DNA from: Nematostella vectensis
Taxonomy: Eukaryota; Cnidaria; Anthozoa; Actiniaria; Edwardsiidae
Length of the DNA stretch: 64,000 nt
Reading direction: 5' to 3'
Assembly (NCBI RefSeq): GCF_932526225.1
Contig: NC_064041.1
Span: 16,925,888-16,989,887 of the forward strand
Shown here: positions 57,611-64,000 of the stretch, one piece after another
Position numbering within the stretch: position 1 is the stretch's first letter
How the letters are laid out: every line of letters begins with the position of its first letter
Position numbers and translations under genes: made by a program
Notes under the pieces: generated by a model
Told to the model about the DNA's origin: nothing
The model's database searches: none
Seen by the model: only the letters and a program-made list of their open reading frames with translations

Positions 57611-58862
57611 TCTTTGTTCAGGATCCTGTACATATTTTATGCACACAAGAACTAACTAGATTCCTTGGATAACTTGATTAAGTAGATTCTAACATAGAGC
57701 ATAGCGCTCGATAGATTGATATACCTTTTTTTCCGAGTATACTGTTTTATTTTTCCTAATGTTACTTTTTGGAATTTACATTCGGAAAAAAAATTATCGA
57801 TTGTAACCTTTTGGAGGTTACACTCGTAAAACAAATTCCCGAATGTAACCCTGAAGTATTTCCCGAATGTAACCTCCAGTCCGATGGTGACTTTGCTTGG
57901 GATAGTTTACGATACCAATAGTATTAAAAGTAATTTTCATTACAATTCCCTTCAGCAATGCCACGTTAGTCTTTCGTTGCGGGCACTTGACTACTAACGC
58001 AACGAGCCGGGTTCGATTCCCGCTGATAGCCTATTTTTTTTCTTTACTTTTTTTTTAAATATCGATACTTAATTATACTGTTCTTGGTGTGTCATGACAT
58101 AAAAAGAAGGTATAGGGACATTTTTATGTACTCTCAGCATCTTTGATATGCTCATGCTTTGTTCAGGATCCTGTACATATTTTATGCACACAAGAACTAA
58201 CTAGATTCCTTGGATAACTTGATTAAGTAGATTCTAACATAGAGCATAGCGCTCGATAGATTGATATACCTTTTTTTCAGAGTATACTGTTTTATTTTTC
58301 CTAATATTTCTTTTTGGAATTTACATTCGGAAAAAAAATTATCGATGGTAACCTTTTGGGGGTTACACTCGTAAAACAAATTCCCGAATGTAACCCTGAA
58401 GCTTTTCCCGAATGTAACCTCCAGTCCGATGGTGACTTTACTTGGGATAGTTTACTATACCAATAGTATTAAACGTAATTTTCATTACAATTCCCTTCAG
58501 CAATGCCACGTTAGTCTTTCGTTGCGGGCACTTGATTACTAACGCAGCGACCCGGGTTCCTTTCCCGCTGATAGCCTATTTTTTTTCTTTCTTTTTTTTT
58601 TTTAAATATCGATACTTAATTATACTGTTCTTGGTGTGTCATGACATAAAAAGAAGGTATAGGGACATTTTTATGTACTCTCAGCATCTTTGATGTGCTC
58701 ATGCTTTGTTCAGGATCCTGTACATATTTTATGCACACAAGAACTAACTAGATTCCTTGGATAACTTGATTAAGTAGATTCTAACATAGAGCATAGCGCT
58801 CGATAGATTGATATACCTTTTTTTCCGAGTATACTGTTTTATTTTTCCTAATGTTACTTTTT

Positions 58863-58969
58863 GGAATTTACATTCGGAAAAAAAATTATCGATTGTAACC
58901 TTTTGGAGGTTACACTCGTAAAACAAATTCCCGAATGTAACCCTGAAGCTTTTCCCGAATGTAACCTCC
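58863..58969. repeat. Five-copy 18-bp GTAACC-motif block (representative)
   Basis: Five related 18-bp modules lie 19-24 bp apart: minus strand at 58863-58880, plus at 58886-58903, minus at 58905-58922, plus at 58928-58945 and plus at 58952-58969. The clearest copy reads TTCCCGAATGTAACCTCC. This gives nested inverted repeats: TTACATTCGG (58868-58877) with CCGAATGTAA (58931-58940, and again 58955-58964); GGAGGTTAC (58905-58913) with GTAACCTCC (58961-58969); and a local hairpin, TGTAACC (58894-58900) with GGTTACA (58908-58914) around the 7-nt loop TTTTGGA. The block is present in every unit. It may be a decayed short tandem repeat, a protein-binding array or a structure-forming element; the sequence does not decide. 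Confidence 0.75.
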
Positions 58970-59055
58970 AGTCCGATGGTGACTTTGCTTGGGATAGTTT
59001 ACGATACCAATAGTATTAAAAGTAATTTTCATTACAATTCCCTTCAGCAATGCCA

Positions 59056-59091
59056 CGTTAGTCTTTCGTTGCTGGCACTTGACTACTAACG
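59056..59091. repeat. Inverted repeat CGTTAGT/ACTAACG inside the tRNA-like segment
   Basis: CGTTAGT at 59056-59062 is exactly complementary to ACTAACG at 59085-59091, leaving a 22-nt loop. A second pair, TGCCA (59051-59055) and TGGCA (59073-59077), exists in units reading GCTGGCA. Both compete with a cloverleaf, because ACTAACG includes the would-be anticodon loop. The 7-bp arms are intact in most units. They are broken in a few, for example near 8775 (CGTTAATC), 9319 (CGCTAGTC), 13694 and 48132 (CGTTTGTC), and 14240 and 48680 (CGTTAGAC). Confidence 0.6.
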
Positions 59092-59101
59092 CAGCGACCC
59101 G

Positions 59102-59112
59102 GGTTCGATTCC
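59102..59112 (+). promoter_or_regulatory. Pol III B-box motif (representative; array phase marker)
   Basis: GGTTCGATTCC fits the eukaryotic Pol III internal B-box consensus GGTTCGANNCC exactly. It occurs once per unit at a constant place in the monomer. Most copies are intact. Variants include GGTTTGATTCC (for example 3883, 5527, 7718, 23020, 41060), GGTTCGAATCC (12643 and 47081, still consensus), GGTTCCATTCC (15380) and GGTTCCTTTCC (58555 and 61271). A matching A box is only weakly recognisable, so promoter activity is possible but not shown. Confidence 0.6.
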
Positions 59113-59125
59113 CGCTGATAGCCTA

Positions 59126-59134
59126 TTTTTTTTT
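59126..59134 (+). terminator. T-tract, candidate Pol III terminator (representative)
   Basis: A run of nine T starts 2 nt after the end of the tRNA-like segment, and a second T-rich run follows to about 59148. Every unit has this tract, though its length and interruptions vary (for example almost pure T at 9939-9959 and 44930-44941, and short forms near 21955 and 24680). Four or more T on the sense strand is the normal eukaryotic Pol III stop, so its place right behind a B-box segment is suggestive. It could equally be the decayed tail of a retroposed element. Tract length accounts for much of the 1-4 bp variation between unit lengths. Confidence 0.5.
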
Positions 59135-59150
59135 CTTTATTTTTTTTATT

Positions 59151-59393
59151 AAATATCGATACTTAATTATACTGTTCTTGGTGTGTCATGACATAAAAAG
59201 AAGGTATAGGAACACTTTTATGTACTCTCAGCATCTTTGATGTGCTCATGCTTTGTTCAGGATCCTGTACATATTTTATGCACACAAGAACTAACTAAAT
59301 TCCTTGGATAACTTGATTAAGTAGATTCTAACATAGAGCATAGCGCTCGATAGATTGATATACCTTTTTTTCCGAGTATACTGTTTTATTATT
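59151..59393. repeat. Monomer body without recognised function (representative)
   Basis: This stretch of about 240 bp lies between the T-tract and the GTAACC-motif block in each unit. It holds no tRNA feature, no conserved reading frame and no recognised protein motif. Visible short signals are the 10-bp palindrome CAGGATCCTG at 59258-59267 (a BamHI site, present in every unit I inspected) and the small palindromes AGCGCT and GTATAC. Variants here separate unit classes: GTACATATT or GCACATATT after the palindrome, GCACACAAG or GCCCACAAG, CTTGGATAAC or CTTGAATAAC, and AGCGCTCG or AGCACTCG. Confidence 0.7.
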
Positions 59394-62356
59394 CCTAATG
59401 TTACTTTTTGGAATTTACATTCGGAAAAAAAATAACCTTTTGGAGGTTACACTCGTAAAAGAAATTCCCGAATGTAACCCTGAAGCTTTTCCCGAATGTA
59501 ACCTCCAGTCCGATGGTGACTTTGCTTGGGATAGTTTACGATACCAATAGTATTAAAAGTAATTTTCATTACAATTCCCTTCATCAATACCACGTTAGTC
59601 TTTCGTTGAGGGCACTTGACTACTAACGCAGCGACCCGGGTTCGATTCCCGCTGATAGCCTATTTTTTTTTTCTTTATTTTTTTTATTAAATATCGATAC
59701 TTAATTATACTGTTCTTGGTGTGTCATGACATAAAAAGAAGGTATAGGAACACTTTTATGTACTCTCAGCATCTTTGATGTGCTCATGCTTTGTTCAGGA
59801 TCCTGTACATATTTTATGCACACAAGAACTAACTAAATTCCTTGGATAACTTGATTAAGTAGATTCTAACATAGAGCATAGCGCTCGATAGATTGATATA
59901 CCTTTTTTTCCGAGTATACTGTTTTATTATTCCTAATGTTACTTTTTGGAATTTACATTCGGAAAAAAAATAACCTTTTGGAGGTTACACTCGTAAAAGA
60001 AATTCCCGAATGTAACCCTGAAGCTTTTCCCGAATGTAACCTCCAGTCCGATGGTGACTTTGCTTGGGATAGTTTACGATACCAATAGTATTAAAAGTAA
60101 TTTTCATTACAATTCCCTTCAGCAATGCCACGTTAGTCTTTCGTTGCTGGCACTTGACTACTAACGCAGCGACCCGGGTTCGATTCCCGCTGATAGCCTA
60201 TTTTTTTTTTCTTTATTTTTTTTATTAAATATCGATACTTAATTATACTGTTCTTGGTGTGTCATGACATAAAAAGAAGGTATAGGAACACTTTTATGTA
60301 CTCTCAGCATCTTTGATGTGCTCATTCTTTGTTCAGGATCCTGTACATATTTTATGCACACAAGAACTAACTAGATTCCTTGGATAACTTGATTAAGTAG
60401 ATTCTAACATAGAGCATAGCGCTCGATAGATTGATATACCTTTTTTTCCGAGTATACTGTTTTATTTTTCCTAATGTTACTTTTTGGAATTTACATTCGG
60501 AAAAAAAAATTATCGATTGTAACCTTTTGGAGGTTACACTCGTAAAACAAATTCCCGAATGTAACCCTGAAGTATTTCCCGAATGTAACCTCCAGTCCGA
60601 TGGTGACTTTGCTTGGGATAGTTTACGATACCAATAGTATTAAAAGTAATTTTCATTACAATTCCCTTCAGCAATGCCACGTTAGTCTTTCGTTGCGGGC
60701 ACTTGACTACTAACGCAACGAGCCGGGTTCGATTCCCGCTGATAGCCTATTTTTTTTCTTTACTTTTTTTTTAAATATCGATACTTAATTATACTGTTCT
60801 TGGTGTGTCATGACATAAAAAGAAGGTATAGGGACATTTTTATGTACTCTCAGCATCTTTGATATGCTCATGCTTTGTTCAGGATCCTGTACATATTTTA
60901 TGCACACAAGAACTAACTAGATTCCTTGGATAACTTGATTAAGTAGATTCTAACATAGAGCATAGCGCTCGATAGATTGATATACCTTTTTTTCAGAGTA
61001 TACTGTTTTATTTTTCCTAATATTTCTTTTTGGAATTTACATTCGGAAAAAAAATTATCGATGGTAACCTTTTGGGGGTTACACTCGTAAAACAAATTCC
61101 CGAATGTAACCCTGAAGCTTTTCCCGAATGTAACCTCCAGTCCGATGGTGACTTTACTTGGGATAGTTTACTATACCAATAGTATTAAACGTAATTTTCA
61201 TTACAATTCCCTTCAGCAATGCCATGTTAGTCTTTCGTTGCGGGCACTTGATTACTAACGCAGCGACCCGGGTTCCTTTCCCGCTGATAGCCTATTTTTT
61301 TTCTTTCTTTTTTTTTTTTTAAATATCGATACTTAATTATACTGTTCTTGGTGTGTCATGACATAAAAAGAAGGTATAGGGACATTTTTATGTACTCTCA
61401 GCATCTTTGATGTGCTCATGCTTTGTTCAGGATCCTGTACATATTTTATGCACACAAGAACTAACTAGATTCCTTGGATAACTTGATTAAGTAGATTCTA
61501 ACATAGAGCATAGCGCTCGATAGATTGATATACCTTTTTTTCCGAGTATACTGTTTTATTTTTCCTAATGTTACTTTTTGGAATTTACATTCGGAAAAAA
61601 AATTATCGATTGTAACCTTTTGGAGGTTACACTCGTAAAACAAATTCCCGAATGTAACCCTGAAGCTTTTCCCGAATGTAACCTCCAGTCCGATGGTGAC
61701 TTTGCTTGGGATAGTTTACGATACCAATAGTATTAAAAGTAATTTTCATTACAATTCCCTTCAGCAATGCCACGTTAGTCTTTCGTTGCTGGCACTTGAC
61801 TACTAACGCAGCGACCCGGGTTCGATTCCCGCTGATAGCCTATTTTTTTTTCTTTATTTTTTTTATTAAATATCGATACTTAATTATACTGTTCTTGGTG
61901 TGTCATGACATAAAAAGAAGGTATAGGAACACTTTTATGTACTCTCAGCATCTTTGATGTGCTCATGCTTTGTTCAGGATCCTGTACATATTTTATGCAC
62001 ACAAGAACTAACTAAATTCCTTGGATAACTTGATTAAGTAGATTCTAACATAGAGCATAGCGCTCGATAGATTGATATACCTTTTTTTCCGAGTATACTG
62101 TTTTATTATTCCTAATATTTCTTTTTTGAATTTACATTCGGAAAAAAAATAACCTTTTGGAGGTTACACTCGTAAAAGAAATTCCCGAATGTAACCCTGA
62201 AGCTTTTCCCGAATGTAACCTCCAGTCCGATGGTGACTTTGCTTGGGATAGTTTACGATACCAATAGTATTAAAAGTAATTTTCATTACAATTCCCTTCA
62301 TCAATACCACGTTAGTCTTTCGTTGAGGGCACTTGACTACTAACGCAGCGACCCGG

Positions 62357-64000
62357 GTTCGATTCCCGCTGATAGCCTATTTTTTTACTTTATTTTATTT
62401 TTTTTTTAAATATCGATACTTAATTATACTGTTCTTGGTGTGTCATGACATAAAAAGAAGGTATAGGGACATTTTTATGTACTCTCAGCATCTTTGATGT
62501 GCTCATGCTTTGTTCAGGATCCTGTACATATTTTATGCACACAAGAACTAACTAGATTCCTTGAATAAATTGATTAAGTAGATTCTAACATAGAGCATAG
62601 CGCTCGATAAATTGATATACCTTTTTGTCAGAGTATACTGTTTTATTTTTCCTAATATTTCTTTTTTGAATTTACATTCGGAAAAAAAATTATCGATGGT
62701 AACCTTTTGGAGGTTACACTCGTAAAACAAATTCCCGAATGTAACCCTGAAGCTTTTCCCGAATGTAACCTCCAGTCCGATGGTGACTTTACTTGGGATA
62801 GTTTACGATACCAATAGTATTAAAAGTAATTTTCATTACAATTCCCTTCAGCAATGCCACGTTAGTCTTTCGTTGCGGGCACTTGACTACTAACGCAGCG
62901 ACCCGGGTTCGATTCCCGCTGATAGCCTATTTTTTTCTTTTTTTTTTTTTTAAATCGATACTTAATTATACTGTTCTTGGTGTGTCATGACATAAAAAAA
63001 AAAGGTATAGGGACATTTTTATGTACTCTTAGCATCTTTGATGTGCTCATGCTTTGTTCAGGATCCTGCACATATTTTATGCACACAAGAACTAACTAAC
63101 TAGATTCCTTGGATAACTTGATTAAGTAGATTCTAACATAGAGCATAGCGCTCGATAGATTGATATACCTTTTTTTCAGAGTATACTGTTTTGTTTTTCC
63201 TAATGTTATTTTTTGGAATTTACATTCGGAAAAAAAATTATCGATTGTAACCTTTTGGAGGTTACACTCGTAAAACAAATTCCCGAATGTAACCCTGAAG
63301 CTTTTCCCGAATGTAACCTCCAGTCCGATGGTGACTTTGCTTGGGATAGTTTACGATACCAATAGTATTAAAAGTAATTTTCATTACAATTCCCTTCAGC
63401 AATGCCACGTTAGTCTTTCGATGCGGGCACTTGTCTACTAACGCAGCGAACCGGGTTCGATTCCCGCTGATAGCCTATTTTTTTCTTTATTTTTTTTTTT
63501 AAATATCGATACTTAATTATACTGTTGTTGGTGTGTCATGACATAAAAAGTAGGTATAGGGACATTTTTATGTACTCTCAGCATCTTTGATGTGCTCATG
63601 CTTTGTTCAGGATCCTGTACATATTTTATGCACACAAGAACTAACTAGATTCCTTGGATAACTTGATTAAGTAGATTCTAACATAGAGCATAGCGCTCGA
63701 TAGATTGATATACCTTTTTTTCCGAGTATACTGTTTTATTTTTCCTAATGTTACTTTTTGGAATTTACATTCGGAAAAAAAAGAATTATCGATTGTAACC
63801 TTTTGGAGGTTACACTCGTAAAACAAATTCCCGAATGTAACCCTGAAGCTTTTCCCGAATATAACCTCCAGTCCGATGGTGACTTTACTTGGGATAGTTT
63901 ACGATACCAATAGTATTAAAAGTAATTTTCATTACAATTCCCTTCAGCAATGCCACGTTAGTCTTTCGTTGCGGGCACTCGACTACTAACGCAGCCACCC
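62357..64000 (+). repeat. Terminal units 115-118 with raised private variation
   Basis: B boxes start at 62906 and 63454, after the one at 62356; the next would fall just past the window end. These units carry many changes not seen elsewhere: AATAAATTGATT near 62574, a 10-A run near 62997, the 4-bp duplication AACTAACTAACTAG near 63090, ATTTTTTGG near 63208, CGATGCGGGCACTTGTC near 63419, TGTTGTTGGTG near 63526, AAGTAGGTAT near 63549, AAAAAGAATTATCG near 63776, GAATATAACC near 63858 and GCACTCGACTAC near 63976. I found no higher-order partner for them. No gene is present. Confidence 0.75.

Larger units (their letters stand above)
59052..59123 (+). pseudogene. tRNA-like relic (representative copy; one per unit)
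   Basis: This segment of about 72 nt recurs in every unit, from 50 nt before to 21 nt after each B-box start. The 3' half fits a tRNA: T-stem CCGGG at 59099-59103, loop TTCGATT at 59104-59110, and CCCGC at 59111-59115 (4 of 5 pairs). An anticodon-loop-like CTACTAA lies at 59083-59089, with U33 and A37 equivalents and apparent anticodon ACT at 59085-59087. TAG at 59059-59061 sits 43 nt before the B box, where tRNA positions 8-10 and the A box belong. The 5' half is decayed: the anticodon stem is mismatched, the D-arm and A box match poorly, and GCCACGT pairs with TGATAGC at only 3 of 7 positions. I infer a tRNA-derived (possibly SINE-derived) relic, not a working tRNA. An apparent ACT anticodon would suggest a serine-type ancestor, but this is weak. 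Confidence 0.75.
57600..62356 (+). repeat. Tandem 5-unit higher-order repeat, ~2716 bp
   Basis: B boxes are at 58010, 58555, 59102, 59639 and 60177, then 60726, 61271 and 61819. The offset of 2715-2717 bp is supported by rare shared variants: CTCATTCTTTG (57608 and 60323), GAAGTATTTCCC (57853 and 60569, loses HindIII), TTTGATATGCTC (58142 and 60858), TTTTGGGGGTTAC (58355 and 61071), TTTACTATACC (58451 and 61167) and GGTTCCTTTCCC (58555 and 61271). Copy 2 has one short-class unit (61819) where copy 1 has two in a row (59102 and 59639). No gene is present. Confidence 0.88.
1..64000 (+). repeat. Satellite array, ~547-bp monomer, 117 phase-marked units
   Basis: The same unit is repeated head to tail from the first base to the last, always in the same orientation. 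Taking the B-box motif as phase marker gives 117 positions from 58 to 63454 and a mean spacing of 546.5 bp. Most intervals are 545-551 bp; twelve are 534-538 bp and four are 540-541 bp. Units differ by scattered substitutions, homopolymer length and a few small indels, and no foreign sequence interrupts the array. The high monomer similarity plus higher-order repetition is typical of eukaryotic satellite DNA kept alike by unequal crossing over and conversion. Whether the array is centromeric, pericentromeric, subtelomeric or interstitial cannot be told from the sequence. Neither array edge is in the window. Confidence 0.98.

Noticed and set aside
58863-58969. Terminal inverted repeats of a DNA transposon (MITE)
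   Set aside because: The inverted arms are internal and multiple. I see no target-site duplication and no unit boundary that coincides with them.
59064-59076. CENP-B-box-like string (TTTCGTTG followed by CGGGC in many units)
   Set aside because: It lacks the four central bases of the NTTCGNNNNANNCGGGN consensus, and many units read GCTGGC instead. It is probably chance.
1-64000. CRISPR array or bacterial repeat
   Set aside because: The repeat unit is about 547 bp with no unique spacers, and no cas genes are present. The regular 18-bp modules are fixed in every unit and do not separate variable spacers.

Overview
The whole 64 kb is one uninterrupted tandem array of a single AT-rich repeat unit of about 547 bp, lying head to tail in one orientation. 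I used the tRNA-type B-box motif GGTTCGATTCC as a phase marker and located 117 copies, the first at 58 and the last at 63454. That makes 116 full periods with a mean of 546.5 bp and a range of 534 to 551 bp. The window opens just before the tRNA-like part of one unit and closes inside the tRNA-like part of unit 118, so neither edge of the array is present. I see no protein-coding gene, functional tRNA, rRNA, CRISPR, transposase or unrelated insert. The sequence looks like nuclear satellite DNA of a eukaryote (eukaryotic B box, poly-T Pol III-type terminators, complex monomer, higher-order repeats). I cannot name the species from the sequence.

Each unit has the same layout. (1) A roughly 72-nt tRNA-like relic has a near-perfect T-arm/B box, an anticodon-loop-like CTACTAA at the canonical distance, and a decayed acceptor stem and D-arm. 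(2) A long T-tract follows 2 nt later. (3) About 240 bp of body has no recognisable function and carries the palindrome CAGGATCCTG. (4) A block of about 107 bp holds five 18-bp modules related to TTCCCGAATGTAACCTCC, in orientations -,+,-,+,+, which gives strong potential secondary structure. (5) A linker of about 80 bp leads to the next tRNA-like segment.

At larger scale the array is a patchwork of higher-order repeats made by unequal exchange. Positions 1-7600 recur at 32793-40395. 9791-14480 recurs at 44780-48900, minus one unit. A 4386-bp 8-mer is tandem at 36674-44898. A 4371-bp 8-mer is tandem at about 48905-57610, with an older relative at 17559-21300. A 2726-bp 5-mer is tandem at 15380-20836, and a 2716-bp 5-mer at about 57600-62356. 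25100-27870 recurs at 31100-33880. The last three units (62356-64000) carry more private changes than the rest, which may mean an array edge lies just beyond the window.

Short open frames of 60-83 codons occur in many units on both strands. They are by-products of the repeat: the same frame is broken in sister units by small indels. I annotate none as a gene.
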